Made by a program: the position numbers and the translations under genes. From Streptococcus porcinus (GTDB lineage: Bacteria; Bacillota; Bacilli; Lactobacillales; Streptococcaceae): a stretch of 64,000 bases of DNA. The stretch spans positions 1,722,001 through 1,786,000 of the forward strand of contig NZ_LS483388.1 of the NCBI RefSeq assembly GCF_900475415.1. The letters are read 5' to 3'. Below the pieces are notes generated by a model. That model did not search any database. It was given only the letters and a program-made list of their open reading frames with translations, and was not told the DNA's origin. Below, in pieces: positions 28,431 through 40,077 of the stretch (position 1 is the first letter of the stretch; each line of letters starts with the position of its first letter).

Positions 28431-30764
28431 TTAACCTAAGTTAGCAATGGTACAGCCTGATCCACCTGCATTTTGAGGGGCATAGCCAAAGCTTTTGACA
28501 TGTTTGTTACGACGCAAATATTTGGTTACCGCCTCACGAATAACACCAGTACCAATTCCGTGAATAATATCTACTTGGCTCATATTATTAACAAGGGCCT
28601 GGTCAATAAAAGCATCTAATTCTTGCATAGCTTCTTCATAGCGTTTACCTCGTAAGTCCAGTCGTGCACGTGGTCCGTTATTTGTGCTTCGTTTTACTAC
28701 ATTTAGAGTTTGTTTTTTGGTTTTTTGACTCTCCTCAGCAACCTTCACCAATTGAAATTCATCTTCGGTTAAAGTCATCTTTATCAAACCTACTTGTGCT
28801 TCCCATTTATTCCCTTTTACCTGTTTAAGAAGTGTTCCTCGTTGGCCATAAGCAGTTACTAATATATCGTCACCAACCTGTGGTTGTCGTAGTTTCTTAG
28901 CTTTCTTCAAGACTTTATTTTGGGTTAATTCCGTTTGGGGAATCAATTTTTTCAACTGACTCTTAGCTTCTATGATTTGATGTGGTTTTAATACCGACGC
29001 TTCATGTAATTTTGCTAATATCTCTTCACTTTCAGCCAAAGCTAAGGTGACAATTTCTTGCGCTTCTAAGCTGGCTTTCTCGATTTCCTTGTTCTTAGCT
29101 TGGGCAAATTCATGATAAAGCTTTTTGACCGCGCGATTGAATTTTAGGTTATCTTGCTCAACTTCTTTGATATGATCAAGGCGATGCCGACTTTCAAGCG
29201 TCTGTTTCTCTAATTCTTCAATAATACGATTGACATCACTATCTGAGTCCGTCATCTGCTCTGCCTGATTAACAATATGATCCGCTAAACCTAGGCGACG
29301 GGCAATCTCAAAAGCATTCGAACGGCCTGGGACACCTTGCATAAAATGGTAAGTGGGTTTCAAACTGCGACTGTCAAATTCCATACTGGCATTCTCAACA
29401 AACGCTGTTTCAATACCATAAGCCTTCAATTCTGGATAGTGAGTAGTAGCCATTGTCTTAATTTCAGTTAAGCGCAACTGCTCTAAAATAGCCATCGCTA
29501 AACTTGCCCCTTCTTGAGGGTCTGTTCCCGCTCCAAGTTCATCAAAGAGAACTAGACTATCTTGATCTGCTTTATCTAAGATAGCCACAATATTAGTCAT
29601 ATGACTTGAGAAAGTTGATAGGCTCTGCTCGATAGACTGCTCATCACCAATATCTGCAAAAATATCAGTAAACACAGCAATACTTGATCCTTGATCAGCT
29701 AAAATGGGGAGCCCCGATTGCCCCATGATTTGGGCTAAACCTAAGGTTTTTAGCATGATTGTCTTTCCCCCCGTGTTTGGCCCAGTTATGACAATAACAG
29801 AAAGCTGTCGCGAGAAATGCAAATCATTAGGCACTGGATTTTTAAGTAAAGGGTGACGAACATTTAAAAGCTGAATAGATTTGTCCGAAGAGATTTTGGG
29901 TAAGCTGGCCTTATGATCTATTAAATAAAGATACTTGGCTTTTACAAAGTCAAGATGGCCAATTAACCAAGCATTATTAGTTAATGCCCGACTATGTGAT
30001 CTCAACATGTCTGACAGAGATCTTAAGATGCGAGTGATTTCATGACGCTCATCCGCATGTAGCTGGGTGATTTCTTCGTTAAGCTGAACTAGAGCACGAG
30101 GCTCAATATAAACCGTATTACCTGATGCTGAGATATCATGAACGACACCAGCTACTTTATGCCGATAGGTATTTTTCACCGGTAAAACACTGCGACCATT
30201 TCGACTAGCAATTAAGCTTTCAGAGAGAAAATCACCATATTTTTTTAAGATGTCTTGTAAGAGTTGACGCACTCGACTTTCACTGTCAGTCATTTTTCTT
30301 CGAATAGTCGCTAATTCTGGACTAGCAAAGCTTTCGATAAATCCGCCATCATTAATGGCTTGTAAAGAACCTTGCAAATGAGGAAATGTTTCGACTTTCT
30401 CAAAAAGCTTCTTTAGCACGACTAAATCAACATTTTCTAACTCTTGGTAAAAACGGCTAATCTCGGCTGAAATCATCAAGAGTCGCTTAATATCTAGTAG
30501 CTCTTGGATATTAAGGTCAGCTTCTAATTCTAAACGGCGGATGGGCTCGGTCAAGTCTTTCAACGTCCCAATCGTGAAATGATGATTTTCAACAAAAATC
30601 GCTGACATTTCCCTAACTTCTGTAATATAATCTTGTAACTTACTAATTTGATTGGTTGGTTCTAATTGTTGTAATTCAAATTTGGCTTGATCGGTTTGCA
30701 GATAGGTTTGGAACTGTTCTTTAACTTTAGCAAACTCTAATTGTTCTAAAATTTTTCTATTCAT
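28431..30764 (-). CDS. mutS2: Endonuclease MutS2
   Basis: 777 residues. The MutS core/lever region is followed by the ABC ATPase (Walker A GPNTGGKT near residue 330, Walker [14 protein letters not shown]), a coiled-coil stalk with KOW-like segment, and a C-terminal Smr nuclease domain ([11 protein letters not shown] ... HGIGTGVI, about 700-777). No mismatch-recognition domain I, as expected for MutS2. In Bacillus the homologue also acts on collided ribosomes. Downstream of cvpA and zapA. Confidence 0.94.
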   Translation of the reverse strand: MNRKILEQLEFAKVKEQFQTYLQTDQAKFELQQLEPTNQISKLQDYITEVREMSAIFVENHHFTIGTLKDLTEPIRRLELEADLNIQELLDIKRLLMISAEISRFYQELENVDLVVLKKLFEKVETFPHLQGSLQAINDGGFIESFASPELATIRRKMTDSESRVRQLLQDILKKYGDFLSESLIASRNGRSVLPVKNTYRHKVAGVVHDISASGNTVYIEPRALVQLNEEITQLHADERHEITRILRSLSDMLRSHSRALTNNAWLIGHLDFVKAKYLYLIDHKASLPKISSDKSIQLLNVRHPLLKNPVPNDLHFSRQLSVIVITGPNTGGKTIMLKTLGLAQIMGQSGLPILADQGSSIAVFTDIFADIGDEQSIEQSLSTFSSHMTNIVAILDKADQDSLVLFDELGAGTDPQEGASLAMAILEQLRLTEIKTMATTHYPELKAYGIETAFVENASMEFDSRSLKPTYHFMQGVPGRSNAFEIARRLGLADHIVNQAEQMTDSDSDVNRIIEELEKQTLESRHRLDHIKEVEQDNLKFNRAVKKLYHEFAQAKNKEIEKASLEAQEIVTLALAESEEILAKLHEASVLKPHQIIEAKSQLKKLIPQTELTQNKVLKKAKKLRQPQVGDDILVTAYGQRGTLLKQVKGNKWEAQVGLIKMTLTEDEFQLVKVAEESQKTKKQTLNVVKRSTNNGPRARLDLRGKRYEEAMQELDAFIDQALVNNMSQVDIIHGIGTGVIREAVTKYLRRNKHVKSFGYAPQNAGGSGCTIANLG

Positions 30765-30805
30765 AACTCCTATTATACCTCAAATATTGGGAAATAATGC
30801 TATGG

Positions 30806-30835
30806 AAAAAGACCAGACAATCATGTTCTGGTCTT
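30806..30835 (-). terminator. Terminator between cvpA and mutS2
   Basis: Minus-strand stem AAGACCAGA / TCTGGTCTT with a 9-nt loop followed by TTTTTCC. Confidence 0.75.
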
Positions 30836-31379
30836 AAATGACTTGATCAATCCACAAATAGTGAATGATAGAGGTCATAGGTGGGCATTGTGTAATCAGT
30901 TGTTTAATCAGAAAATGTCGAGACAATTGTTCTTGAACGCTTAACAATGGGATTGTTGCAAGGACGCTAAATAGCATTGAAAAAACCATAATCCCTACGC
31001 AAATAGCCATAAAGCCACTAACAATTTGCCATCTTTGATCCTTAAGGTAGTCCGTAGGCAAAAAGTGAACGAAAATACCAATAAAACGAACAAGCGTGTA
31101 GGAAACGATAAAAATAAAGACAAAAGCAATACCGGCATAATATACTTTACTTAGGTCAAAAATATTCACATCTTTAAAAAAGGCCATCTTAGTTCCTTCT
31201 GTGGGATTTGAATAGGGAATCCACAAGGTAAGCTGTCGGGCTAGAGATTGGTAATGATTTTTAGCTACAAAAAGCGAAAAAACAGCTCCTAAAAAATAAA
31301 AAGATTGTAAAATAATGCCTCTGCTAAAGCCAATATAAAAAAGCCATAACAAGATTAAAAGGATAAGTAGTGAAACCAT
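30834..31379 (-). CDS. cvpA: CvpA-family membrane protein
   Basis: 181 residues with four predicted membrane helices (about 3-20, 25-40, 77-100, 110-135) and the CvpA-type pattern RGIILQSFYFLGAVFSLFVAKNHY. Members are linked to colicin V production in E. coli and to envelope functions elsewhere; the role in streptococci is not settled. Starts 2 bp after the zapA stop, so the pair is one transcript. Confidence 0.85.
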   Translation of the reverse strand: MVSLLILLILLWLFYIGFSRGIILQSFYFLGAVFSLFVAKNHYQSLARQLTLWIPYSNPTEGTKMAFFKDVNIFDLSKVYYAGIAFVFIFIVSYTLVRFIGIFVHFLPTDYLKDQRWQIVSGFMAICVGIMVFSMLFSVLATIPLLSVQEQLSRHFLIKQLITQCPPMTSIIHYLWIDQVI

Positions 31380-31381
31380 CT

Positions 31382-31690
31382 TTATTCCTCATCCAGTGCA
31401 GCTTGATTGGTTTTTTCTTGAATACCAACAAGTGTCTTCTGACGTAACTCACTGATTTCTTTTTCTAACTTTTCAACTTCAATTTCACGACTTAGTTGTG
31501 TCGACAAAGAATTAATAGCCATTAGAATAGCCACAGTTTCATCATCCGCTTCTGGTAATCTAGTCTTAATAGCATTGTATTTTTCTTTTGCAACGTGTTC
31601 AACTTCTTCCATAAAGAGATTATCTTTATCAGTCGTTAAGGTCAACTGTTTTTCACCAAAGGTAAATTTAAAACGATTATTACTTTTCAT
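31382..31690 (-). CDS. zapA: Cell division protein ZapA-like
   Basis: Small FtsZ-ring-associated protein. I choose the ATG at 31690 (102 residues) over the longer frame to 31711, because GAGGGG lies 7 nt upstream and the protein then starts MKSNNRFKFTFGEKQLTL, the ZapA-typical beta strand. A long C-terminal coiled coil (about 60-95, LSREIEVEKLEKEISELRQK) fits ZapA dimerisation. Divergent from rnhC, as in many firmicutes. Confidence 0.82.
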   Translation of the reverse strand: MKSNNRFKFTFGEKQLTLTTDKDNLFMEEVEHVAKEKYNAIKTRLPEADDETVAILMAINSLSTQLSREIEVEKLEKEISELRQKTLVGIQEKTNQAALDEE

Positions 31691-31808
31691 AGGTACACCC
31701 CTCATAAGCATTATACCGTAATTTAAGGCTTTCGTAAAATAACAACTTTTAAAGGGGCTGGACTAAATGATTTCACCTTGCTTCCTTTTTTATGATAAAA
31801 TAACTCTT

Positions 31809-32726
31809 ATGGAAACTATTGTTATCAAACCCACCCCTTCTCAAATAAAAAAAATAACTGATTTACTTAAACCTTATCAAATCAGCAACTCAAGCCCATA
31901 TGTCATTTTAGCAGCAAAATACAAATCTGTTACCTGTCTGTTATATTCATCTGGTAAACTTGTTCTTCAAGGAAGTCAGGTTGAAACTGTAGCAAATGAA
32001 CTTGACCTCCAGTCTGATAAAAAAACAGCTTCTCAACATTCTGTTGATCAAACTCGTGACCAAAATATTCCCTTAATTGGAAGTGATGAAGTTGGTAATG
32101 GTTCTTATTTTGGAGGGCTCGCCGTTGTAGCGAGCTACGTTGAGCCTACTGATCATCCTTATCTTAAAGAGCTTGGTGTAAACGACTCTAAAACTCTTAA
32201 CGATCATAAAATTAGACAGATTGCTCCTTTGTTAGAAGAAAAAATAAGACACAAAGCCCTGCTATTATCTCCCCAAAAATATAATCAGATGGTCGGTCCC
32301 GACAAAGCTTACAACGCGGTCTCAGTCAAAGTCGCCTTACACAATCAAGCCATTTTCCTATTATTGCAATCAGGTGTTAAACCTAGTAAAATCGTAATTG
32401 ATGCTTTTACTAGTAAGCAGAATTATCAAAAGCACCTCAAGAAGGAAAAAAATCAGTTTCCTAATCCTTTATCTTTAATTGAAAAAGCTGAAGGACAATT
32501 TTTAGCAGTTGCAGTTAGTTCCATCATCGCCCGTAACCTTTTTTTAGAAAATTTAGATCATCTTAGTAAAGAGCTAGGCTATCAATTACCTAGTGGGGCG
32601 GGAAAAGCATCCGATTTGGTTGCTAGCCAGCTTATCAAAGCCTATGGCATGTCAGCTCTTAACTATAGTGCCAAGTTACATTTTGCAAATACTAGTAAAG
32701 CAATGGCTTTAAGTAAAAAATCATAA
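31809..32726 (+). CDS. rnhC: Ribonuclease HIII
   Basis: Cleaves RNA in RNA-DNA hybrids. N-terminal substrate-binding domain (1-85) and type 2 RNase H core with [13 protein letters not shown] (catalytic Asp-Glu), GVNDSKTL and a later IVIDAF Asp. I take the ATG at 31809 (305 residues, [12 protein letters not shown], as in relatives); the frame is open back to an ATG at 31767 with GGGG upstream, so a 14-residue extension is possible. A TAAAAT box ends 7 nt before the chosen ATG and no SD is present. Confidence 0.9.
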   Translation: METIVIKPTPSQIKKITDLLKPYQISNSSPYVILAAKYKSVTCLLYSSGKLVLQGSQVETVANELDLQSDKKTASQHSVDQTRDQNIPLIGSDEVGNGSYFGGLAVVASYVEPTDHPYLKELGVNDSKTLNDHKIRQIAPLLEEKIRHKALLLSPQKYNQMVGPDKAYNAVSVKVALHNQAIFLLLQSGVKPSKIVIDAFTSKQNYQKHLKKEKNQFPNPLSLIEKAEGQFLAVAVSSIIARNLFLENLDHLSKELGYQLPSGAGKASDLVASQLIKAYGMSALNYSAKLHFANTSKAMALSKKS

Positions 32727-32741
32727 TTATCGAGGAAAAAC

Positions 32742-33335
32742 ATGAAAAACTTTATCAAAGAATGGGGACTCTTTATCCTCTTTATCCTTATTTTCGGAAT
32801 TTCACGCCTTACCTATTGGCAACCTGTCAGAGTTGACGGCCATTCGATGGATCCTACCTTGGCCCACAATGAACGGTTAATCGTATTACGTCATACAAAA
32901 ATTAATCGTTTTGATGTGGTCGTTGCAAAAGAAGAAGAAGACGGTCAAACCAAAGAAATTGTTAAGCGAGTCATTGGTCTGCCTGGCGACACTATTTCTT
33001 TCAAAAATGATATGTTATCTATTAACGGCAAAGAAACACAAGAACCTTATCTTAAAGAGTACTTAGCAGCCTTCCAAGAAGATAAACTTGAAAAAACTTA
33101 CTCTTATAACACTCTCTTTCAAGAGCTAGCAAAAAGTGCTAATGCTTTCACTGTTGATAGTTCTGGGAGGACAGAGTTCTCAATTACTGTTCCTAAAGGA
33201 GAGTATTTCTTACTCGGAGACGACCGGATTGTTTCACGCGATAGTCGTGAAGTAGGAACCTTCAAAAAAACTGATTTAATTGGAAAAGTAAAATTGCGAT
33301 ACTGGCCAATCAATAAGTTTCACATATTTCAATAG
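32742..33335 (+). CDS. lepB: Signal peptidase I
   Basis: Removes signal peptides from exported proteins at the membrane. 197 residues; one N-terminal membrane helix (about 7-22); catalytic Ser35 in GHSMDP and Lys75 in VKRVIGLPGD; GDDRIVSRDSRE box near the end. SD GAGG. Lies 15 bp after rnhC, likely co-transcribed. Confidence 0.95.
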   Translation: MKNFIKEWGLFILFILIFGISRLTYWQPVRVDGHSMDPTLAHNERLIVLRHTKINRFDVVVAKEEEDGQTKEIVKRVIGLPGDTISFKNDMLSINGKETQEPYLKEYLAAFQEDKLEKTYSYNTLFQELAKSANAFTVDSSGRTEFSITVPKGEYFLLGDDRIVSRDSREVGTFKKTDLIGKVKLRYWPINKFHIFQ

Positions 33336-33360
33336 AACCCCTGCCACTGGCAGGTTTTCT
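33335..33360 (+). terminator. Terminator after lepB
   Basis: Stem CTGCC / GGCAG extended by AGAA / TTCT with a 3-nt loop and T-rich tail. Confidence 0.6.
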
Positions 33361-33386
33361 ATTATCTCAATTAGAAAGGCTCTTTT

Positions 33387-35804
33387 ATGGAATACTTTTT
33401 CTCTGGAAGTATTGATCGGATTATCTTTGAAAATGCTAGTAATTTTTTTAAAATCTTACTAGTAGAACTTGAGGATACTGATAGTGATTTTGATGATTTT
33501 GAAATTATTGTAACAGGAACTATGGCAGATGTGGCTGAAGGAGAAGACTATACCTTTTGGGGTGAATTAACCCAACATCCTAAGTATGGCCAACAAGTCA
33601 AATTGACACGTTATCAAAAAAATAAACCAAGTTCATCAGGCCTTATCAAGTATTTTGCCAGCGACCACTTTAAAGGTATCGGAAAAAAGACCGCTGAAAA
33701 AATTGTTCAGCTTTACGGTGAAAACACTATTGATAAAATCTTAGAGGATCCTAGTCAATTAGAGACAATATCTGGTTTCTCAAAAGCCAATAGGCAGGCC
33801 TTTATTAGCAAATTAAAACTCAACTACGGAACCGAACAGATCATTGCTAACTTAGTGGCACTCGGCATTTCCAATTACTATGCCTTCCAGATTTTTGATA
33901 CTTATAAAGATCAGAGCCTAGAAATTGTTAAAGAAAATCCCTATCGTCTAGTTGAGGATATTCAGGGAATTGGCTTTAAAATGGCCGAAGAACTTGCTGC
34001 AGAAATCGGAATAGCTAGTGACGCTCCAGAACGTTTTCGTGCTGCTCTTTTACACTGCTTACTGCAAGAATCAATAAACCGAGGGGATACCTTCATTGAA
34101 GCTAGAGACCTGCTTGATTATGCCATTACTCTCTTAGAAGAGGCTCGACAAGTAGAATGTGACCCTGCTCAAGTTGCTCAAGAATTGAGTCAATTAATTA
34201 CTGATCAAAAAGTCTACAATAGTGGTACCAAGATCTTTGATAGCAGTCTCTTCCTTGCTGAAGATGGCATCCAAAAACATCTCAGCCGTATTCTTGCGAC
34301 TCCTCTGATAAAGGAATTAGAACAAAGTCAAATCTTCGATGCCATCCAAAGTATTGAAGACCAGCAAGGTATCCGTTATGACCACGTTCAAAAAGAAGCG
34401 ATCTCTAAAGCATTAACAAATAAAGTGTTTATCCTAACTGGTGGACCAGGGACTGGAAAAACAACGGTTATCAGAGGCATCCTAGATGCTTACGCTAGGT
34501 TACATAAGATTGACCTTGATAAAAAAGATATCCCCATTGTTTTAGCAGCCCCAACCGGTCGAGCAGCACGACGCATGAACGAATTAACGGGACTACCTAG
34601 TGGGACAATACACCGTCATCTTGGTTTAAACGGCGATAATGATTATCAAGCCATTGAAGATTTCTTAGATTGTGATCTTATTATCATTGATGAATTTTCC
34701 ATGGTGGATACTTGGTTAGCTAATCAGCTCTTTGGCGCCATTAGTTCCAACACGCAAGTAATCATTGTAGGAGATAGTGATCAATTACCTTCTGTCGGAC
34801 CTGGTCAAGTCTTGGCGGACCTTTTAAAAGTGGACAACCTCCCTCAAATCGCCTTACGAAAAATCTTCAGACAGTCTGAAGATTCAACCATTGTTGAGCT
34901 AGCTAACCAAATCCGTCAAGGTCATTTACCTACTGATTTCAAAGAAAAAAAGGCAGATCGTTCTTATTTTGACGCTTATGCACAGCATATTCCAACTATG
35001 ATTACTAAAATTGTCTCCTCTGCCATTAAGAGTGGTATTGACCCTGAAGAAATTCAAATTTTGGCACCTATGTATAAAGGTCAGGCCGGAATTAATAGCT
35101 TGAATCAATTGATGCAAGAACTCTTAAACCCTCTTCAAAATCAAACAGAATTTCTCTTTAATGAGACGCATTTTCGACTTGGAGACAAGGTTTTACATTT
35201 GGTAAACGATGCGCAACTAAACGTCTTTAATGGAGATATTGGTTCCATTACAGATTTGATTCCAGCTAAATATACCGAATCAAAACAAGATGAAATTGTT
35301 ATGACTTTTGATGGGAGCCAAGTGACCTATCCTCGCAATGAGTGGCTAAAAATTACGTTAGCTTACGCCATGAGTATCCATAAATCTCAGGGGAGTGAAT
35401 TTCAAGTTGTTATCCTACCTCTAACACGACAATCTGGGCGGTTGCTCCAACGTAATTTAATTTATACAGCTGTTACGCGCTCCAAAAGCAAATTAATTAT
35501 GCTCGGTGAATACTCAGCCTTTGATTATGCTATCAAACACGTGGGTGACCGGCGCAAAACCTATTTAGTGCAACGCTTTAGCTACAGCAATAAGGATAGC
35601 CAACTCTTACATACCCAACAAAACCAACCAGAGAGCTCGGCAATTTCCCAAGCTAAAAGCTCCATAATAAAAGCCCCAGAGTCAGTGGATGAGCCAGCTA
35701 AGCCCCAAGAAGACTGTCGCTTAACGGTTAATAACTTTCTTTCAATCGATCCAATGATTGGCCTTAGCCAAGAAGATATCCTCTCTTTTTTCAAAAAAAT
35801 GTGA
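33387..35804 (+). CDS. recD2: ATP-dependent RecD-like helicase (RecD2)
   Basis: 5'-3' DNA helicase not belonging to a RecBCD complex. 805 residues: N-terminal OB-like and HhH region (KGIGKKTAEKIV), Walker A GGPGTGKTT near residue 356, DEFSM Walker B, and C-terminal UvrD-like motif AYAMSIHKSQGSEF. The extended N-terminus distinguishes RecD2 from RecD. Follows lepB on the same strand. Confidence 0.93.
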   Translation: MEYFFSGSIDRIIFENASNFFKILLVELEDTDSDFDDFEIIVTGTMADVAEGEDYTFWGELTQHPKYGQQVKLTRYQKNKPSSSGLIKYFASDHFKGIGKKTAEKIVQLYGENTIDKILEDPSQLETISGFSKANRQAFISKLKLNYGTEQIIANLVALGISNYYAFQIFDTYKDQSLEIVKENPYRLVEDIQGIGFKMAEELAAEIGIASDAPERFRAALLHCLLQESINRGDTFIEARDLLDYAITLLEEARQVECDPAQVAQELSQLITDQKVYNSGTKIFDSSLFLAEDGIQKHLSRILATPLIKELEQSQIFDAIQSIEDQQGIRYDHVQKEAISKALTNKVFILTGGPGTGKTTVIRGILDAYARLHKIDLDKKDIPIVLAAPTGRAARRMNELTGLPSGTIHRHLGLNGDNDYQAIEDFLDCDLIIIDEFSMVDTWLANQLFGAISSNTQVIIVGDSDQLPSVGPGQVLADLLKVDNLPQIALRKIFRQSEDSTIVELANQIRQGHLPTDFKEKKADRSYFDAYAQHIPTMITKIVSSAIKSGIDPEEIQILAPMYKGQAGINSLNQLMQELLNPLQNQTEFLFNETHFRLGDKVLHLVNDAQLNVFNGDIGSITDLIPAKYTESKQDEIVMTFDGSQVTYPRNEWLKITLAYAMSIHKSQGSEFQVVILPLTRQSGRLLQRNLIYTAVTRSKSKLIMLGEYSAFDYAIKHVGDRRKTYLVQRFSYSNKDSQLLHTQQNQPESSAISQAKSSIIKAPESVDEPAKPQEDCRLTVNNFLSIDPMIGLSQEDILSFFKKM

Positions 35805-35884
35805 TTCAATTCTATGAGACCTTATAAACTTATGTTATAATGAACTTGTATTACTAATAAAATACAAAGGGGTTGGAGGTTTCT

Positions 35885-36358
35885 ATGATTTCATACGAAA
35901 AAGTGCGGCAGTCACTTAAAACGCTCAATATTCTGATCATTGTCCTAAATGCTATTCTGGTAGTATTCTCTGTCTTTGGACTCATCTCACTATTGCTTAT
36001 TCTAAATAATGACCAGTTGATTTCACAAATGGGTGCTGATCAAGCAGCTACACTAGAACAAGCTGTTACACCCTTCTCACTATTTATTTCTATTATTGCA
36101 ATTGCACTAATGACTGCTATCATTATCTACACAGTCATTAATCAATCAAAAATAAAAAAATTATTAGAAGTTAATTATTTACCTTACTACCTAGGATTTG
36201 GTTTATGCGCGGTTAATATTATTTCTACCTTATTAACTGCCCCAAATATTATTGGTATTATCATTCAGTTACTCTTCCTTACTCTTTATTACTTTGCATT
36301 TAAGAAAGCAAAAACTTTAAATGAGAAAGAGCATTCTGAAACAATCGAAGATATCTAA
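35885..36358 (+). CDS. Four-helix membrane protein, unknown function
   Basis: 157 residues. Four predicted membrane helices (about 15-38, 59-81, 96-112, 115-134) and a charged C-terminal tail (KEHSETIEDI). The start is the ATG at 35885 with GGAGG 7 nt upstream; an upstream TTG in the same frame would overlap the SD. A -10 (TATAAT) lies at about 35835. I do not recognise a family. It is flanked by recD2 and convergent dinB. Confidence 0.7.
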   Translation: MISYEKVRQSLKTLNILIIVLNAILVVFSVFGLISLLLILNNDQLISQMGADQAATLEQAVTPFSLFISIIAIALMTAIIIYTVINQSKIKKLLEVNYLPYYLGFGLCAVNIISTLLTAPNIIGIIIQLLFLTLYYFAFKKAKTLNEKEHSETIEDI

Positions 36359-36388
36359 AAAGCTTAGGGAATAATCCTAAGCTTTTTT
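36357..36388. terminator. Bidirectional terminator, membrane protein gene / dinB
   Basis: AAAAGCTTAGG / CCTAAGCTTTT stem with a 7-nt loop and T-run, between convergent genes. Confidence 0.85.
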
Positions 36389-37481
36389 ATAATTCTAGTA
36401 ATATCTCGTCATTCTTTTCCTCTAACTGGGTTATAGTGACTCCCAGTAGTCGGATTCCTAATTCCGACTCTTCTATGCTGTCATAAATTTCATTTGCTGT
36501 TTGGCTTATTACTTCTAAATCGCGGGTGGCCCGATCTAAACTAACACGCTTCGTCAAAGTTGTGAAATCTGCATAGCGAACCTTGAGAATAACAATTTTC
36601 CCCCGTTTATTACTATTACTCAAGGTAGTAACAACACGCTGAGCATGTTTGGTAATTTCCGCTTTTACATCTGCCTCCGCATACAATAGCTTACTATAGG
36701 TCCGCTCACTGCCAATTGATTTTCGAATACGATTAGCCTTCACAGGTGAATAACTAATCCCACGCGCCTTCCGATAAAGATCAAATCCAAAGCGACCAAA
36801 GTGGTCAATCAAAGTCATTTCTGATAACCCCAATAAATCTTTTCCATTATAGACACCCATCTCATGCAGCTTTTCTACAGACTTTATTCCCACTCCGTGG
36901 AATTTTTCGATTGGAAGCTTTTCAAGAAATGGCTGCGCTTGATCTGGTAGAATAAGAGTTAAACCATGAGGTTTCTCAAAGTCACTAGCTAATTTTGCTA
37001 GGAACTTATTATAAGATATACCTGCTGAACAAGTCAGATGTAATTCCTTCCAAATATCATACTGGATTAGCTTGGCTATTTTGACAGCCGAAGTCAATCC
37101 TAATTTATTTTCAGTAACATCAAGATAGGCCTCGTCAATCGACATAGGTTCTACTAAATCAGTGTAGCGCTTAAAAATCTGCCGAATTTTTAGGCCTACC
37201 TCTCTATATTTATCATAATTTCCCGAGATAAATATAGCTTGAGGGCAACGCTCATAAGCTTCTTTCGAGCTCATTGCTGAATGAACCCCAAAGGTTCTAG
37301 CCTCATAATTACAGGTCGACACTACACCTCTTCCCCCAGTTTCCCGAGGATCTTTAGCAATAACTACGGGTTTCCCTTTTAGGTCTGGATTGTCACGTAT
37401 TTCCACTGCAGCAAAAAAAGCATCCATATCAATATGGATAATTTTACGAGATGTGTCGTTAAGGAGCGGAAATATAAGCAT
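36387..37481 (-). CDS. dinB: DNA polymerase IV
   Basis: Y-family translesion polymerase. 364 residues from the ATG at 37481, which has AGGAGG 8 nt upstream; the frame continues to a TTG at 37496 that would include the SD itself. Palm carboxylates: Asp18 (HIDMDAFFA) and the SIDEAYLD pair near 115. HhH thumb and little-finger domains follow. No beta-clamp motif examined with certainty. No LexA-type box is evident upstream. Confidence 0.94.
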   Translation of the reverse strand: MLIFPLLNDTSRKIIHIDMDAFFAAVEIRDNPDLKGKPVVIAKDPRETGGRGVVSTCNYEARTFGVHSAMSSKEAYERCPQAIFISGNYDKYREVGLKIRQIFKRYTDLVEPMSIDEAYLDVTENKLGLTSAVKIAKLIQYDIWKELHLTCSAGISYNKFLAKLASDFEKPHGLTLILPDQAQPFLEKLPIEKFHGVGIKSVEKLHEMGVYNGKDLLGLSEMTLIDHFGRFGFDLYRKARGISYSPVKANRIRKSIGSERTYSKLLYAEADVKAEITKHAQRVVTTLSNSNKRGKIVILKVRYADFTTLTKRVSLDRATRDLEVISQTANEIYDSIEESELGIRLLGVTITQLEEKNDEILLEL

Positions 37482-37606
37482 AAAATCCTCCTGCAATCAT
37501 TATAACTTTAAATTTTTAGAAAGACAAAGAAATAGCAGTGATACAGATTGTTACTGTTTTCTCAAACTGTATTATAAAAGAAAAAATAATTTGTCAAGAA
37601 ATATGC

Positions 37607-37624
37607 TTGGGAAAACGTTTCCTT
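37607..37624 (+). promoter_or_regulatory. cre-like site upstream of pflB
   Basis: GGGAAAACGTTTCC is a near-perfect palindrome matching the core of catabolite response elements. It lies about 70 bp upstream of the pflB ATG, where CcpA or another LacI-family factor could adjust pyruvate formate-lyase expression with sugar supply. Confidence 0.45.
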
Positions 37625-37689
37625 TGTGTTAAACTGATTATGTAGGTGTAACAGAACCTTTTGTTACTAGAATATTAAAGGAGAAACTT

Positions 37690-40017
37690 ATGGCAACTGT
37701 AAAAACAAACACAGATGTTTTTGAAAAAGCTTGGGAAGGCTTTAAGGGGACAGATTGGAAAGAAAAAGCAAGTGTTTCGAGATTTGTTCAAGCAAACTAC
37801 ACGCCTTATGATGGCGATGAATCATTCCTTGCTGGCGTTACTGAACGTTCATTAAAAATCAAGAAAATTATTGAAGATACAAAAGCAGAATACGAAGCAA
37901 CTCGCTTCCCGTTTGACACACGTCCTTCTTCAATCGCCGAAATCCCAGCTGGTTTTATCGATAAAGAGAACGAATTGATTTATGGTATCCAAAATGATGA
38001 ATTGTTCAAACTGAACTTCATGCCAAAAGGTGGTATCCGTATGGCGGAAACCACTCTTAAAGAGAACGGCTATGAACCAGACCCAGCAGTTCATGAAATC
38101 TTTACTAAATACGTTACTACCGTAAATGATGGTATCTTCCGCGCCTACACTTCAAATATCCGTCGTGCGCGCCATGCTCATACCGTAACTGGTTTGCCAG
38201 ACGCATACTCTCGTGGACGTATTATCGGTGTTTATGCTCGTCTTGCTCTATATGGTGCAGATTACTTAATGCAAGAAAAAGTAAATGACTGGAACGCTAT
38301 TACTGAAATTGATGAAGAATCAATCCGTCTACGTGAAGAAATTAACCTACAATACCAAGCACTTGGTGAAGTCGCTAAACTTGGGGACCTTTATGGTGTT
38401 GACGTTCGCCGCCCCGCAGAAAATGTTAAAGAAGCTATTCAATGGGTAAATATTGCGTTCATGGCTGTCTGCCGTGTTATCAATGGTGCTGCAACTTCCC
38501 TTGGACGTGTGCCAATTGTCCTTGATATCTTCGCAGAACGTGACCTTGCTCGTGGAACATTTACCGAATCAGAAATTCAAGAATTTGTTGATGACTTTGT
38601 TCTTAAACTACGTACAGTAAAATTTGCTCGTACTAAAGCTTATGACGCTCTTTACTCAGGTGACCCAACATTCATTACAACTTCAATGGCCGGTATGGGT
38701 AACGATGGTCGTCACCGTGTTACTAAGATGGACTACCGTTTCTTGAACACTCTTGACAATATCGGTAACTCTCCAGAGCCAAACTTGACTGTTCTTTGGA
38801 CTGACAAGTTGCCAGAATCATTCCGTCGCTACTGTATGAAAATGAGCCACAAACATTCTTCTATCCAATATGAAGGTGTAACAACAATGGCAAAAGAAGG
38901 TTACGGCGAAATGTCATGTATTTCATGTTGTGTATCACCACTTGACCCTGAAAATGAAGACAAACGTCACAATATCCAGTACTTTGGTGCTCGCGTAAAC
39001 GTGCTTAAAGCCCTCCTTACTGGTCTTAACGGTGGTTACGATGATGTTCATAGAGACTACAAAGTATTTAACGTTGTTGAACCAATCACATCAGAAATCC
39101 TAAACTATGATGAAGTTATGGCTAACTTTGAAAAATCTCTTGACTGGTTGACAGACACCTATGTAGATGCCCTTAATATCATTCACTACATGACTGATAA
39201 ATACAACTATGAGGCAGTTCAAATGGCTTTCTTACCTAGTCACCAACGCGCTAATATGGGATTTGGTATCTGTGGGTTCGCTAATACCGTTGATACACTA
39301 TCAGCAATTAAATATGCAACTGTTAAAACAATACGCGACGAAAATGGTTACATCTACGACTACGAAGTTATCGGTGATTTCCCTCGTTATGGTGAAGACG
39401 ATGACCGTGTAGATGATATTGCTAAATGGTTGATGGAAGCTTACCATACTCGTCTAGCTAGCCACAAACTTTATAAGAATGCTGAAGCTTCTGTTTCTCT
39501 TCTTACAATCACTTCAAACGTTGCTTATTCAAAACAAACTGGTAACTCCCCAGTCCACCGTGGTGTTTTCTTGAACGAAGATGGTACTGTGAATACAAGT
39601 AAAGTTGAGTTCTTCTCACCAGGTGCTAACCCATCTAACAAAGCAAAAGGTGGTTGGTTGCAAAACCTTAACTCACTTGCTAAATTAGAATTCTCTCATG
39701 CTAACGATGGTATCTCATTGACTACTCAAGTGTCACCACGTGCCTTAGGTAAAACATTCGATGAACAAGTTGATAACTTAGTTACTGTTCTTGATGGGTA
39801 TTTCGAAAACGGTGGCCAACATGTCAATTTGAATGTCATGGATCTTAATGATGTTTACGATAAGATTATGGCAGGTGAAGATGTTATCGTTCGTATCTCA
39901 GGATATTGTGTCAATACTAAATACCTCACACCTGAACAAAAACAAGAATTGACACAACGTGTCTTCCATGAAGTTCTCTCAATGGATGATGCTGCTGAAG
40001 CTATCTCAGGAAAATAA
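37690..40017 (+). CDS. pflB: Formate C-acetyltransferase (pyruvate formate-lyase)
   Basis: Anaerobic glycyl radical enzyme converting pyruvate and CoA to acetyl-CoA and formate. 775 residues. The catalytic cysteine pair is Cys413-Cys414 (SCISCCV) and the radical glycine is Gly738 in [17 protein letters not shown]. The activase gene is not in this window. Codon use is strongly biased, as for highly expressed genes. It could use pyruvate made from citrate by the cluster at 48-64 kb. Confidence 0.97.
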   Translation: MATVKTNTDVFEKAWEGFKGTDWKEKASVSRFVQANYTPYDGDESFLAGVTERSLKIKKIIEDTKAEYEATRFPFDTRPSSIAEIPAGFIDKENELIYGIQNDELFKLNFMPKGGIRMAETTLKENGYEPDPAVHEIFTKYVTTVNDGIFRAYTSNIRRARHAHTVTGLPDAYSRGRIIGVYARLALYGADYLMQEKVNDWNAITEIDEESIRLREEINLQYQALGEVAKLGDLYGVDVRRPAENVKEAIQWVNIAFMAVCRVINGAATSLGRVPIVLDIFAERDLARGTFTESEIQEFVDDFVLKLRTVKFARTKAYDALYSGDPTFITTSMAGMGNDGRHRVTKMDYRFLNTLDNIGNSPEPNLTVLWTDKLPESFRRYCMKMSHKHSSIQYEGVTTMAKEGYGEMSCISCCVSPLDPENEDKRHNIQYFGARVNVLKALLTGLNGGYDDVHRDYKVFNVVEPITSEILNYDEVMANFEKSLDWLTDTYVDALNIIHYMTDKYNYEAVQMAFLPSHQRANMGFGICGFANTVDTLSAIKYATVKTIRDENGYIYDYEVIGDFPRYGEDDDRVDDIAKWLMEAYHTRLASHKLYKNAEASVSLLTITSNVAYSKQTGNSPVHRGVFLNEDGTVNTSKVEFFSPGANPSNKAKGGWLQNLNSLAKLEFSHANDGISLTTQVSPRALGKTFDEQVDNLVTVLDGYFENGGQHVNLNVMDLNDVYDKIMAGEDVIVRISGYCVNTKYLTPEQKQELTQRVFHEVLSMDDAAEAISGK

Positions 40018-40023
40018 TTTTTT

Positions 40024-40062
40024 CTAAAAAGAAACAATGTCTATTGACATTGCTTCTTTTTT
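40024..40062 (+). terminator. Terminator of pflB
   Basis: Stem AAAAAGAA-CAATGTC against GACATTG-TTCTTTTTT with one mismatch and loop TATT. Its descending arm contains the -35 box of the next gene. Confidence 0.8.
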
Positions 40063-40077
40063 AGTTAAAATAGTTTT
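40044..40077 (+). promoter_or_regulatory. Consensus promoter ending at the ATG of the GNAT gene
   Basis: TTGACA (40044-40049), 16 nt, TAAAAT (40066-40071), then six bases to the ATG at 40078. No SD is present, so the mRNA would be leaderless or nearly so. Confidence 0.65.
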
